DNA from: Peredibacter sp045999315
GTDB lineage: Bacteria > Bdellovibrionota > Bacteriovoracia > Bacteriovoracales > Bacteriovoracaceae
Length of the DNA stretch: 64,000 nucleotides
NCBI RefSeq assembly: GCF_045999315.1
Contig: NZ_CP174607.1
Span: 2,604,001-2,668,000, forward strand
Reading direction: 5' to 3'
Shown: positions 50,074-59,557 of the stretch, piece by piece
Layout: each line of letters begins with the position of its first letter
Position numbering within the stretch: the stretch's first letter is position 1
Program-made: the position numbers and the translations under genes
Notes under the pieces: generated by a model
Databases searched by the model: none
Told to the model about the DNA's origin: nothing
What the model saw: the letters and a program-made list of their open reading frames with translations, nothing else

Positions 50074-52821
50074 ATGGACTTTAATCAGCTCATCTCTCGT
50101 ATAAGAACTAAGTTACCAATACAGAATCCTCTCCACGGTTTCGTCCATAACAACATTCTCCTGATGTTTGAGAATCAGGATTTTCATCATGCTGTTGGAG
50201 AAGCAGGAGTGCTTTATCGAGCTCGCCCATACTGGCAAGAGCATAAGTACATCCAACGTTATAGAGAGGGAAAAATCACGGATCAAGATATCTTCCGTGC
50301 CATTGATCATTATGCAGGAACTTATCCCGCGATTGAGTCTGTAGATTGCTTGCAGCTTTCGACCAAAGAATTTTTTTATCGCTTAATGTTCGCTGAAATG
50401 AATTTTAACGATACCGAGGAAGATCAACAAAGTATTAATGATCAACACCTCTGGAATCTGTGTGTTGAAAAAATGCACGGACAAAAACTTACTCTTCGTC
50501 GCTCGCCGGTGAAATGGAGAGGGAAGGAGTATTGGGAAAAATATCATAACGAATCGTATGCGCTTAGCATTCATCCGTTTATCATTCGGTTGATTTCTAG
50601 CTACCTCGACCAAGGTCAGAGTTTCTGGCAGAACCCGTTCGTGAACAAGGGCTTCTGGAGTTTCTTTACCTTTGATGTGGAGGCACTGAAAGGTTTCACA
50701 AGTGGATGGCAGAATGTTTTGATAGAGAAAGTTCTGGCCGTGAAGTACCAAAAACCGGAAGACATCATTCAGAACGAACTTAAACGCATGGAGATTCCTG
50801 AAGACGTTTGGGAAAGCTACATTCTTGAGATTCTGTTTGATCTTAAGGGCTGGTCAGGCATGGTGAATAAGCTTGAACTAGAACCATGGCAGGCCACTGT
50901 AAAAGCTCCGGAGATTAAACTGGTGGACTACATCGCGGCCCTGATTCTGATTGAATCGGCGATGGATCAGTATCACGCAGAAGAGCAGTCGATTGATCTT
51001 TCTATCATCCGTGGTAGAAAACAAAATATAGAATTAAAGGGCTTCCAGCTTTCTCTTGCCCTTTATCAGATTACGAATTCGTTTAAACTGGATCAGCGCT
51101 GGATGCAGCGTTTTGAGCCGGCGACGATTTTAAAACTGATCGACGAAATTGATGAGGCGGAAAGTGTTCATCGTGTTCGTCTGTGGCATGAGGCCTTTGA
51201 GCATCACTTTCACCGAGAGGCCCTTGAGGCGATTGCTGAACATTCGAAAGACATAAAAGATCAACCGATCGGTCCGGCCCAAGTGATGTTTTGTATTGAT
51301 GACCGTGAAGAGTCAATCCGCCGTCACCTGGAAGAAGTTGATCCAGTCGTGAACACTTACGGTGTGGTTGGTTTCTTCGGCGTGGATATGAAGTTTGCCA
51401 GTATTAAAAGTAGCCGTCTGGTGGCCCAGTGTCCTCCAGTGGTGGTACCTAGTCGTATTATTTCTGAGGTCCCGCGGGACTCTCATTCGGCCAAGACCTT
51501 TGAGCGTTGGAACCTGATGACCGGTGGCGGGAATCTCGCCCTGTACTATCATTCAAGAACAATGTTCAGAGGTTTTTTTTCGACTATTTTCCTTGGCATC
51601 GCAAGTATCTTCCCAATGTTTATGCAGGTATTTTTCCCTGAGAAAAGCCGCGATCTAAAGAACAAAGTGATGGGAACATTCACCCCGGTTCCAAAGACAG
51701 AACTCTCTCTGGATCAAAGTGATGCGGACCATGGATACAGCAAGACCGAAATGGCCAAGATCGTTCAAGCGATTCTTGATCAATGTGGAATCAGAACACA
51801 GTATGCTCCGCTGGTAGTGCTTCTGGCCCACGGTTCATCAAGTAACAACAATCCTTTCCGTCAGGCCTATGGTTGTGGTGCTTGTGGAGGAAACGCTGGG
51901 ATTCCGAATTCGCGCGCCTTTGCGAAAATGGCCAATGATCCGGAAGTAAGAGCTGAGCTTGCTAAGCTTGGCTATAACATTCCAAATGAAACTTTCTTCG
52001 TGTCGGGCTTTCACGATACTTGTACTGATGAAATTCATTTCTTTAATTTGGAACTCATGCCAGAAGGGCACAAACCAGAATTCGAAAGACTTCGTAAAAA
52101 TTTAAATGAAGCAGGGGCGAGAAACGCCTTTGAACGTTGTCAGCGCTTTAGCTCTGAAAGTGCCAAGACCTCACCTGCAGAAGCACTTAAGCACGTTAAA
52201 GAAAGAGCAGTGGATCTTGCTCAACCTCGTCCTGAATATGGCCATTCATCAAATGCTCTGGCAATCGTGGGCCGTCGCGAACTAACAAGAGGCCTTTACC
52301 TTAACCGACGTGCTTTCCTTCATACTTATGACTGGAGACTTGATCCGGATGGTTCAATTCTAAAAGCAGTGGTCGTGGGTGGTGTTCCAGTTGCTGTGAA
52401 TATCAACATGGACTACTACTTCTCAAGCGTGGACAACGAAAACTTTGGTTGCGGCTCTAAGCTTCCCTTGAATATGACATCACTTCTTGGAGTGATGACG
52501 GGTTCTCAGAGTGATCTTCGCATTGGTCTTGCTCGTCAGATGGTTGAGATTCATGAACCAATTAGAAACCTCACCATTATTGAGGCCCCACTAGCACGCG
52601 TGAAAAATCTTTTTGATAATCATCCTCGTCTCAAAAATATTCTTTATCACCACTGGATGCGTCTGGTAGTGATTGATCCTGAAACTCAAGAGTGGCATTT
52701 GTTTGGCCAGAAAGAATTTACACCTCTGACTTTTGAGAAAGCGAAGATGAAGCATTTTGCGACTTCAGTTGATTTGATCAACAAGACCCATACTGAAGAA
52801 GACTTTGCGGAGATTGGATAA
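50074..52821 (+). CDS. dabA: DabA, inorganic-carbon uptake subunit (DUF2309)
   Basis: A 915-residue protein of the DUF2309/DabA family, a beta-carbonic-anhydrase-like subunit that captures CO2 as bicarbonate in proton-driven DAB transporters. The zinc/acid site is retained: Cys407 and Asp409 (VMFCIDDREESIR), His586 (LAHGSSSNNNP) and Cys601 (AYGCGACGG). Length is at the large end of the family. No membrane anchor. It overlaps dabB by one base. DAB systems allow growth at low CO2 even in heterotrophs, so it likely feeds biosynthetic carboxylations here. Confidence 0.93.
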   Translation: MDFNQLISRIRTKLPIQNPLHGFVHNNILLMFENQDFHHAVGEAGVLYRARPYWQEHKYIQRYREGKITDQDIFRAIDHYAGTYPAIESVDCLQLSTKEFFYRLMFAEMNFNDTEEDQQSINDQHLWNLCVEKMHGQKLTLRRSPVKWRGKEYWEKYHNESYALSIHPFIIRLISSYLDQGQSFWQNPFVNKGFWSFFTFDVEALKGFTSGWQNVLIEKVLAVKYQKPEDIIQNELKRMEIPEDVWESYILEILFDLKGWSGMVNKLELEPWQATVKAPEIKLVDYIAALILIESAMDQYHAEEQSIDLSIIRGRKQNIELKGFQLSLALYQITNSFKLDQRWMQRFEPATILKLIDEIDEAESVHRVRLWHEAFEHHFHREALEAIAEHSKDIKDQPIGPAQVMFCIDDREESIRRHLEEVDPVVNTYGVVGFFGVDMKFASIKSSRLVAQCPPVVVPSRIISEVPRDSHSAKTFERWNLMTGGGNLALYYHSRTMFRGFFSTIFLGIASIFPMFMQVFFPEKSRDLKNKVMGTFTPVPKTELSLDQSDADHGYSKTEMAKIVQAILDQCGIRTQYAPLVVLLAHGSSSNNNPFRQAYGCGACGGNAGIPNSRAFAKMANDPEVRAELAKLGYNIPNETFFVSGFHDTCTDEIHFFNLELMPEGHKPEFERLRKNLNEAGARNAFERCQRFSSESAKTSPAEALKHVKERAVDLAQPRPEYGHSSNALAIVGRRELTRGLYLNRRAFLHTYDWRLDPDGSILKAVVVGGVPVAVNINMDYYFSSVDNENFGCGSKLPLNMTSLLGVMTGSQSDLRIGLARQMVEIHEPIRNLTIIEAPLARVKNLFDNHPRLKNILYHHWMRLVVIDPETQEWHLFGQKEFTPLTFEKAKMKHFATSVDLINKTHTEEDFAEIG

Positions 52822-54140
52822 TGATTGAGAAACTATTTCATACAATTTTAACTATTCCATTCGCCTGGGTCGGCTTCTTAGGTCTGATCTTTTTCACCAA
52901 GATTACGATTCCGGAAAAATGGCTCTCTGAATCTGTAAAATACTATTCCATGATCATGGTGGCCCTGTGCCTCGCCTTGTTTGGTCTGACTTATCTGGAA
53001 TCACCATCGTCACTCCTTTTGGATTACAATGAGTGGATCAATGTCGGGACATACCAGTTTAAAATGCGCTTTATTGTGGATCTGCTTGGGGCCACTTATG
53101 CGCTCTTATCGTCGATCTTAATTGGAATCATCTTTAAGTTCTCCCGAAATTATCTTCATAAAGAAGAAGGGTATTTCCGTTTCATCTTTTTAATGTCGAT
53201 TTTATTGTTCGGGCTCAATGTGGTTTCATTTGCTCGATCACTAGATCTCTTGTTCATTGGTTGGGAGTTAGTAGGGACGACTTCAGTTCTTCTGATTGGC
53301 TACTTCTATGCGCAGAACCAGCCGGTCCGTCACTCAGTGAAGGCCATTATCTCATACCGCTTATGTGATATGGGGATTCTTGCGGCCTCGGCCTGGGCCC
53401 ACCATTATGTTCATTCAACTGATTTTGTGCTTCTTCCAAAACTTCTGGGCCATGCCCATGGTGGAATTGCTCTGATCTTTATCGGCTTATTTGTGATCTG
53501 GGCGTCGCTTGCAAAGGCCGGCCAGTTACCAATGAGTTCATGGCTTCCAACAGCGATGGAAGGGCCGACTCCATCGAGTGCGATTTTCTACGGAGCTTTA
53601 TCGGTTCACTTAGGGCCTTTTCTTCTCATGAGATTCTACGATTACTTCGCGCATTTTCCGGTTCTCCTTGTGGTGATTGGTGTGATTGGAGGAGTCTCGG
53701 CCGTTTACGCAAGCTTAGTGGGAAGAACTCGCTCTGATGCTAAGACCATGCTCGCTTATGCGACCATCACACAAGTGGGAATTATCTACATTGAGATTGC
53801 TCTTGGTTTTACGAACTTTGCTTTGTTCCACATTGTGGCCCATGCAAGTCTTCGTACTTATCAATTCCTCCGCTCATCTTCGATCATTCAGGACTTCTAT
53901 GAAAATCCAGTGGTGATCCATAATGAGGCGATTAAGCGCAAACTTTCATTTGAAAAGTTTCTCTCTCCGAAAATGAGAAAGAAAGTTTATGTACATGCCT
54001 TACACGGTTTCCATTTAGATTACTTCACCTCTCAGGTGTTAAATGTTCTGTGTCTTCCTGCGAAGATCTACATCAAGTGGGAGAATCAGTGGATGGAGTA
54101 TGACCGTAAGTTATTAAAGTGGATTGTAGGAAGAAAATAA
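52821..54140 (+). CDS. dabB: DabB, NuoL-like proton-conducting membrane subunit
   Basis: A 439-residue membrane protein of the NuoL/MrpA (Proton_antipo) family with about 12 helices. It retains the mid-membrane Lys232 within AKAGQLPMSSWLPTAMEGPT, and the helix DLLFIGWELVGTTSVLL with the Glu used in proton transfer. The first base of its ATG is the last base of dabA. With DabA it forms the core of the DAB complex. It is shorter than typical DabB (about 550), which may be compensated by the third gene. Confidence 0.92.
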   Translation: MIEKLFHTILTIPFAWVGFLGLIFFTKITIPEKWLSESVKYYSMIMVALCLALFGLTYLESPSSLLLDYNEWINVGTYQFKMRFIVDLLGATYALLSSILIGIIFKFSRNYLHKEEGYFRFIFLMSILLFGLNVVSFARSLDLLFIGWELVGTTSVLLIGYFYAQNQPVRHSVKAIISYRLCDMGILAASAWAHHYVHSTDFVLLPKLLGHAHGGIALIFIGLFVIWASLAKAGQLPMSSWLPTAMEGPTPSSAIFYGALSVHLGPFLLMRFYDYFAHFPVLLVVIGVIGGVSAVYASLVGRTRSDAKTMLAYATITQVGIIYIEIALGFTNFALFHIVAHASLRTYQFLRSSSIIQDFYENPVVIHNEAIKRKLSFEKFLSPKMRKKVYVHALHGFHLDYFTSQVLNVLCLPAKIYIKWENQWMEYDRKLLKWIVGRK

Positions 54141-54141
54141 T

Positions 54142-55509
54142 ATGCACAGTTTAAATCAATATGTAGAGATCATCCCGCTCCTTACGACCTTTGGGACCGC
54201 CATTATTTCCTGCTTTTATGAGCTTGGGAAAAGATGGCAGGATTTCATCATTGCTCTGTTAGGGATCTTGTTTGTTTTCTTTACCTATCTCTTCTTTACC
54301 GAGGACTTTTCTTCGTCTCTGGCCGTGCATACGCTGTTTGATATTCGTTATAACAAGATTGGTATGTTCACCGGAGCGCTGTTTTGTTTGTCGCTCTTTA
54401 TTGGTCTTTTTCCGATTCGAAAGACCATGACTTTTAACTCGAACCTTTTGTTCTTCATCGCGGGTGGGTTAGGGATCATCCTTGCGAACAATCTTCCGAC
54501 CTTTTTCTTCTTCTGGACCTTTCAGCGAGCGCTTCCCGCAAATGGTTTCCTAAGAGATGCTGTTCATAAAGAATCAACTGTTGGGGCAACGTACATTATT
54601 CAGCACATGCTGACCTTCTTCTGTTTCCTTGGGCTCCTGTTCTTCGCTAATGAACAAGGGCTTTTAATTACGCCTATGACAGAGTTCCCGGCGAGCTTCT
54701 TTACTTGGCCCGTGCTTCTGCTTTCATTCATCATCATTTACCAAGTCCATGGGATTTTCCCGTTCCACTCTTGGGTGCACGATCTGGTAGAAGGCAGTAC
54801 TTGGTATGAGTTCTCGGCCATCTTCCTTTCACGTGCTGGAGTTCTGCTGTTTGTGCAATTACTGTTGCCAACACTTAAGCATGATCCGGATGTGTTTAAG
54901 ATTCTTCTCTTGAGTCTTTCGATCATCTCGTCGATCTACTGGTCATTTCGCGGAATCATGGAGAAAAATCTTCATCGCACGGCCAACTACTTTTATATTG
55001 CTCAGGCCTCGCTTCTTCTCACAGGTCTTCAGGCCGATATGACGGCCGCAAAGGGGTCTTACCTTCACATGATGGTGATCTCGATTTCTGGGCCTGCCCT
55101 GTTTTCAATCCTGAGCTATATTGAACATACTTTCAGTATGAAGCGTTCAAGTCAGTACTATGGATTTGCTCAGTATTATCCAAAACTCGCCACACTTTTT
55201 TGTCTTTTCGGTTTTTGTATGATTGGAGTGCCTCTAGGTGCTTCGTTTGTGGTGGAAGATCTGGTGATCACAGGACTCCTTGAGTATCAGCCATACTTGG
55301 GCCTGGGTCACATCATCGCGACCTGTTTAAACGGTATTCTCTTCTTCTTAATGTTTACGCGATTGTTTTTGGGCCAAAACCCATACAGCATGCCGGTAAC
55401 CAATAAAGACATGCCACTTTCTCAGATGCTCCCTTACATCCTGGCCCTGATGATGCTAATCTTGATAGGTGTTCTTCCATACCTATTCTTGGAGAAAATT
55501 ACTTGGTAG
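54142..55509 (+). CDS. Second NuoL-like subunit, degenerate, of the DAB locus
   Basis: A 455-residue membrane protein with about 12 helices, homologous in outline to DabB, but the proton-channel motif is altered. Where DabB has AKAGQLPMSSWLP, this protein has QVHGIFPFHSWVHDLVEG with the Lys missing, and where the Glu helix occurs it has NNLPTFFFFWTFQ. It is therefore probably structural or a divergent half channel. It starts 1 base after dabB ends, so it is clearly part of the same transcript. Typical DAB loci have two genes, so the third is the novelty here. Function inferred. Confidence 0.75.
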   Translation: MHSLNQYVEIIPLLTTFGTAIISCFYELGKRWQDFIIALLGILFVFFTYLFFTEDFSSSLAVHTLFDIRYNKIGMFTGALFCLSLFIGLFPIRKTMTFNSNLLFFIAGGLGIILANNLPTFFFFWTFQRALPANGFLRDAVHKESTVGATYIIQHMLTFFCFLGLLFFANEQGLLITPMTEFPASFFTWPVLLLSFIIIYQVHGIFPFHSWVHDLVEGSTWYEFSAIFLSRAGVLLFVQLLLPTLKHDPDVFKILLLSLSIISSIYWSFRGIMEKNLHRTANYFYIAQASLLLTGLQADMTAAKGSYLHMMVISISGPALFSILSYIEHTFSMKRSSQYYGFAQYYPKLATLFCLFGFCMIGVPLGASFVVEDLVITGLLEYQPYLGLGHIIATCLNGILFFLMFTRLFLGQNPYSMPVTNKDMPLSQMLPYILALMMLILIGVLPYLFLEKITW

Positions 55510-55751
55510 AGGATCTGGTTTTAGGCGGCGTTTATCAGCACTATAAGGGCAAGAACTATCTCGTGAGAGATCTTGCTCGACACTCAGAGACCATGGAGTG
55601 GATGGTGTTGTATGAATGCCTGTATGAAAACGAAGAGGGGCGCCTGTGGGTGAGACCTCTAAAGATGTTTCTTGAGACCATCGAACTAGATGGTAAGACT
55701 GTGCCGAGATTTAAATACATCGGTGACCAAAAAGGCCGCTCTAGGCTTTAG
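55503..55751 (+). CDS. DUF1653 family protein
   Basis: An 82-residue protein with the DUF1653 pattern: LGGVYQHYKGKNYLVRDLAR, MEWMVLYECLY, LWVRPLKMFLETIELDG and PRFKYIG. The family is a small beta-rich domain seen in many bacteria, function unsettled. It starts at a TTG inside the end of the preceding membrane gene (7-base overlap) and ends 11 bases into hrpB on the opposite strand. Whether it belongs to the dab operon or only reads through from it is unclear. Confidence 0.85.
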   Translation: MVEDLVLGGVYQHYKGKNYLVRDLARHSETMEWMVLYECLYENEEGRLWVRPLKMFLETIELDGKTVPRFKYIGDQKGRSRL

Positions 55752-58047
55752 GCAAATGCGATTTTAATAGAAATGGTTTTGCTTCCCAAGGTTTATCCGG
55801 CCAGTAGTGTCTCGGATAGTCTCGTTGATATTCCTTCTTCATTTCCTGATAAGTCTTGGCCCAAAAGTTTTTCAGGTCCTTAGTGACCTGAATTGGACGT
55901 TTGTGAGGTCCTAAGAGTTTTAGGGTAAGGGGAACCTGTCCCTGCATAATAGAAGGTGTATCATTCAGCCCATAGAAGTCCTGAATCGGCGCCTCGAGAT
56001 AAGGATCCATATTCAAAGGATAGTGAATAATGAGCTCGCGTCTCCCGCCAAGATTGATCTTGGTTGGAAGTTCACGGTCTAGATTTTCTACATCAAGCTT
56101 GGATTCAATCTCAGACTGAAAATAATTCTGAATATTCTCCCAGTTTAATTCACCTGCGTAATCAAAGTATCCAAGGGGAGAAAACTCGATGCTATCAATG
56201 TCTTTGTTTTTCTTTTTCGCCCAATAATAGAGCCTCTCAAAAACCGGCGTCTCTTTAAATTTCTCAAACTCAAATTTAAATTGAGAGCGGGAAAGATCGG
56301 CGATCTTGGTTTTGAAAGAATGATTCAGCTCAGACCAAACAAGTTTCACTGGGGACTCTTCAATCACGATACTGCCGAGTTTGGTTTTTCGCTTAAGAAG
56401 AATCTTATCTCCGGTTTCTACTTCTTCCTCTTCGGTAAATGGGAAAGGATTCAAGTCCCAAAACCATTCTTCTTCCACTGGAAAGACCTTGATCGCTTCT
56501 TGTCTCTGGGTGATATCGAAGATGATATAAAAATCCTCATGAAGATTTTCAAGACTATTGTGGGCCTTGATCGTTTTACCGGAATAGTGAATGAAATCTC
56601 GCTGCTTCTGACGAAGGCGGGCCACTTGATCTATAAATCCAACGAGAAGGCATTTCTCCCAAGGAGTGGTTTCAGCTCCTGAGTTCTTTGTATAAAACTG
56701 CAGACGGCGATAGAGATTTCCGGTGCGATCGTTTTCAATGTCTTCGCAAATAAATCTTAGAAGTCTTTCTTTTGATTTCTGCGGAAGGTTTTCTCCTTCA
56801 ATAAGTATGCGCGAGAGTCTCGCGGAAAGAGGAAGCTCAAGCATTCTCTTTCCAACTTTAGTAATGCCTTTTTCATCGGTGGCGCCAAGCCTTTCACATA
56901 AGGCCTGGGCCTTGTCCCACTTATCTTTGGTGGGAGGATGAAACCACATGGGAGTAAGTCCCGTGCCTTTGATCAAAAGATAAATATCAGTCAGATCAGC
57001 ACGGAAAATTTCAGGGATTGTATGTTCTTCGCGTTCATTAAAGTCTTGCTGACTATAAAGCCGCAGACACTCACCGGGAGCAGTACGACCTGCACGACCG
57101 GCCCGTTGAATGGCGGAAGACTTAGTCACCGGAGTGTCTTCAATAAATTTAAGTCCGTTCCAAGGAGAGTAGTGGGCCTCCCTCTGAATGCCGGAATCAA
57201 TCACGATTCTAATTCCAGGAATGGTTACGGAACTTTCTGCGATATTGGTGGAGAGAATAATTTTTCTTTTTGAAGAAGGACCAAGAGCACGGGTCTGTTC
57301 TTCTTTCGTGAGATCCGCATGAAGTAAAAAGACTTCATAAGGACCCGAGAGTACATCCTGCACTCGAAGCATTTCTCGCATTCCAGGTAAAAATACCAGA
57401 ATGTCACCTGGTTTATCCAAAACGCTCTCAACCGCTTTCTTAACTTTTGCTTCGAGACTCTGATTTAAAATACTCGGTGTATTCGGGAGATAAGAGATCT
57501 CCACCGGATAATTCACACCCTCAATTTCAATGGTTTTTGAATCGGGAAAATTGTCCAGCATCCGTGTATCAAGAGTGGCCGACATGATAATGATCTTCAG
57601 ATCCTTTCTCTTTGCCTGAAGATCACGCAGTAACGCCAAAGCAAGGTCCGTATCCAGATGCCTCTCATGAAACTCATCCAAGATGACGATATCTACACCT
57701 TTAAGTTCTGAATCCCCCAAAAAGCGCTTTAAAAACGTTCCTTCGGTATAAAAGATGAGAGAAGTTGAATCAGTAACGTTCTTTTCAAATCGAAAGTGAT
57801 AACCCACTTCTTTGCCCAGAGTGAGTTCTTCTTCGTCCGCAATCCGCTGGGCCGCCAATTTGGCGGCGATTCTTCGGGGCTCTAGCACCACCACACGACT
57901 GCCTAGACTTTTCACCAAGGCCCATGGGAGGCGAGTGGTTTTACCTGAACCAGGTGAGGCCTTGACTAAAATGGTCGAGTGATTCCGTACCGCCTCGGAT
58001 ATTCCAGGAAGAAAAGAATCAATGGGAAGGGGAACTTTTATTTGCAT
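55741..58047 (-). CDS. hrpB: ATP-dependent RNA helicase HrpB
   Basis: A 768-residue DEAH-box helicase. Walker A GSGKTT at 33-38, DEFH at 124-127, SAT at 156-158, and the DEAH-family motifs V and VI (STNIAESSVT and QRAGRAGR). The HrpB C-terminal domain is complete (LLGPHKRPIQVT, DYPRHYWPDKPW). Typical length 800-840, so slightly compact. Biological role in bacteria is poorly defined. Monocistronic. Confidence 0.94.
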   Translation of the reverse strand: MQIKVPLPIDSFLPGISEAVRNHSTILVKASPGSGKTTRLPWALVKSLGSRVVVLEPRRIAAKLAAQRIADEEELTLGKEVGYHFRFEKNVTDSTSLIFYTEGTFLKRFLGDSELKGVDIVILDEFHERHLDTDLALALLRDLQAKRKDLKIIIMSATLDTRMLDNFPDSKTIEIEGVNYPVEISYLPNTPSILNQSLEAKVKKAVESVLDKPGDILVFLPGMREMLRVQDVLSGPYEVFLLHADLTKEEQTRALGPSSKRKIILSTNIAESSVTIPGIRIVIDSGIQREAHYSPWNGLKFIEDTPVTKSSAIQRAGRAGRTAPGECLRLYSQQDFNEREEHTIPEIFRADLTDIYLLIKGTGLTPMWFHPPTKDKWDKAQALCERLGATDEKGITKVGKRMLELPLSARLSRILIEGENLPQKSKERLLRFICEDIENDRTGNLYRRLQFYTKNSGAETTPWEKCLLVGFIDQVARLRQKQRDFIHYSGKTIKAHNSLENLHEDFYIIFDITQRQEAIKVFPVEEEWFWDLNPFPFTEEEEVETGDKILLKRKTKLGSIVIEESPVKLVWSELNHSFKTKIADLSRSQFKFEFEKFKETPVFERLYYWAKKKNKDIDSIEFSPLGYFDYAGELNWENIQNYFQSEIESKLDVENLDRELPTKINLGGRRELIIHYPLNMDPYLEAPIQDFYGLNDTPSIMQGQVPLTLKLLGPHKRPIQVTKDLKNFWAKTYQEMKKEYQRDYPRHYWPDKPWEAKPFLLKSHLPKA

Positions 58048-58108
58048 AACATTTCGTTGAATATTTTTTATCTTACCTCGATAATAGGGGAATTCCTAGG
58101 AGTTCACT

Positions 58109-58615
58109 ATGTCAATTTGCCCTTGCCGGTCTAAGGACCAGAACAAACTTACGTATGAAAACTGCTGCGGCCCTTACGTTGAAGGTAAGAAGAAGGCCCC
58201 AACTGCAGAAGCGATGATGCGTTCACGTTACTCAGCTTACGTTGTTAAAAACATTGATTACGTTGATCAAACACAAATTGTGGTTGAAAACGAAGTATTC
58301 GATAAAGAAGAGGCCTTAAAATGGGCGAACAGCTCAGAATGGATGGGTCTGGAAATTCGTAAAGTTATTAAAGGTGAGGCCAACGATAATACTGGAACAG
58401 TTGAGTTCGTTGCTCATTACAAAGATATCGCGAGCGGCACGGCCCTCGTTCATCATGAGACTTCTCTTTTTCAGAGAAGAGATGGCGAGTGGAAATTTAA
58501 AGAAGGGCAGATTCACGGTAATCAACCGGTGAAGCGACTTGAACCAAAAATCGGCCGTAACGATCCATGTTCTTGTGGCTCAAATAAGAAATTCAAGAAG
58601 TGTTGCGGAGCCTAG
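58109..58615 (+). CDS. YchJ family SEC-C protein
   Basis: A 168-residue protein of the YchJ (UPF0225) family. A SEC-C zinc motif at each end: the N-terminal CPCRSKDQNKLTYENCCGPY and the C-terminal NDPCSCGSNKKFKKCCGA. Between them is an NTF2-like fold with the Arg-Ser-Arg-Tyr-Ser-Ala-Tyr signature (MRSRYSAYV). Function unknown. Followed directly by the GreA-like gene with no gap. Confidence 0.92.
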   Translation: MSICPCRSKDQNKLTYENCCGPYVEGKKKAPTAEAMMRSRYSAYVVKNIDYVDQTQIVVENEVFDKEEALKWANSSEWMGLEIRKVIKGEANDNTGTVEFVAHYKDIASGTALVHHETSLFQRRDGEWKFKEGQIHGNQPVKRLEPKIGRNDPCSCGSNKKFKKCCGA

Positions 58616-59092
58616 TTGAAAAAAGAAATTCTTGATGAATTAATCAGACGCTCTCGTGAAGAGCTTATGGGTCTTGAAGCTTCTGCCAAATCGAATCGTG
58701 ATTTCGCGACCGATCAGGAGTTTAAGGCCGAGAGTAAGTACGACACGAGAGCTCTCGAAGCTTCCTATCTCGCCAGTGCCGAGGCCAAGCGAGTAGAAGA
58801 ACTTAAACTCGAAATTCAAATCTTAGAAGAAGTCGATGTTGATGCTTCCAAAAAATTGGGAGAGATCAGCATTGGTGCTTTGGTGGAACTTCTTCACCAA
58901 GATCAAAAGCGACTCTATTTCCTCATTCCAACTGCCGGTGGAACCATCATTAAAGTCAAAGACGAAGCCGTACTGGTTGTATCGGTTTTCTCTCCCATTG
59001 GTGATGCTTTAATGGGGCTAAAAACTGGGGACGAATTTGAGGTCGAAACACCGAAAGAAACTCGTACTTACCAGGTTTTAAGCTTCCTCTGA
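58616..59092 (+). CDS. GreA/GreB C-terminal-domain-like protein
   Basis: A 158-residue protein. The C-terminal half has the GreA/GreB FKBP-like fold pattern (SPIGDALMGLKTGDEFEVETP, matching the Gre signature around SPLG-x-ALLG). The N-terminal 75 residues are charged and helical, as in Gre coiled coils, although the acidic catalytic tip cannot be confirmed. It could bind RNA polymerase. It starts at a TTG immediately after the YchJ stop. Its own 3' region has the CAACATCTT inverted repeat. Confidence 0.75.
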   Translation: MKKEILDELIRRSREELMGLEASAKSNRDFATDQEFKAESKYDTRALEASYLASAEAKRVEELKLEIQILEEVDVDASKKLGEISIGALVELLHQDQKRLYFLIPTAGGTIIKVKDEAVLVVSVFSPIGDALMGLKTGDEFEVETPKETRTYQVLSFL

Positions 59093-59123
59093 CCATAAAT
59101 GTTGTCACTTTTCTAGACACTGC

Positions 59124-59150
59124 CAACATCTTGTAACATCTAAGATGTTG
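59124..59150. repeat. 9-bp inverted repeat plus an in-phase third half site
   Basis: CAACATCTT (59124-59132) and AAGATGTTG (59142-59150), with a further AACATCT inside the spacer at 59136. Direct AACATCT copies at 59125 and 59136 are 11 bases apart, one helical turn. It precedes the small secreted protein and MFS genes and is a good candidate operator; a hairpin after the GreA-like gene is an alternative. Confidence 0.55.
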
Positions 59151-59221
59151 TATTCCGTTGCGCTTAAAGTTTTTTTCAGGCCATGACCCATCCTCACCGA
59201 TACTTACTCAGCGAGGTAACT

Positions 59222-59557
59222 ATGAAATGGCTTCTTACATTCTCACTTCTAGTAGGGTTTTCAGCTGTTAAGGCCGAAGTATCGCCGGAACACGTAGACG
59301 ATATGCTTGGCCAAATGGTAAGAGAAAATGTGATCTCTGCTGAGGAGGCCCAAAAGGCGAGAGTAAGGATGCGTTCAATGTCATCTGATCAATGGGCGGC
59401 CATCAACAAGCAGGCCGCAACAATTGCTGCTCGAACTCCTGCTTCAGTGTCTTCACAGAACAAGATTGAGGAAGTCAAAGGCATTGACCTAGACGGTGCT
59501 CAGTTCAAGCAGATTCAGGACGAAGTAAAAAAGATCGTCCCGCAATATAAGGACTAA
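59222..59557 (+). CDS. Small secreted protein of unknown function
   Basis: A 111-residue protein with a signal peptide (MKWLLTFSLLVGFSAVKA, cleavage before EVSPEH). The mature part is helical and polar with no Cys. No family recognised. I start at the ATG at 59222 rather than at a TTG at 59183, because the former starts the signal peptide. It is followed without a gap by the MFS gene, so the two are likely co-translated and may work in the same export function. Confidence 0.65.
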   Translation: MKWLLTFSLLVGFSAVKAEVSPEHVDDMLGQMVRENVISAEEAQKARVRMRSMSSDQWAAINKQAATIAARTPASVSSQNKIEEVKGIDLDGAQFKQIQDEVKKIVPQYKD

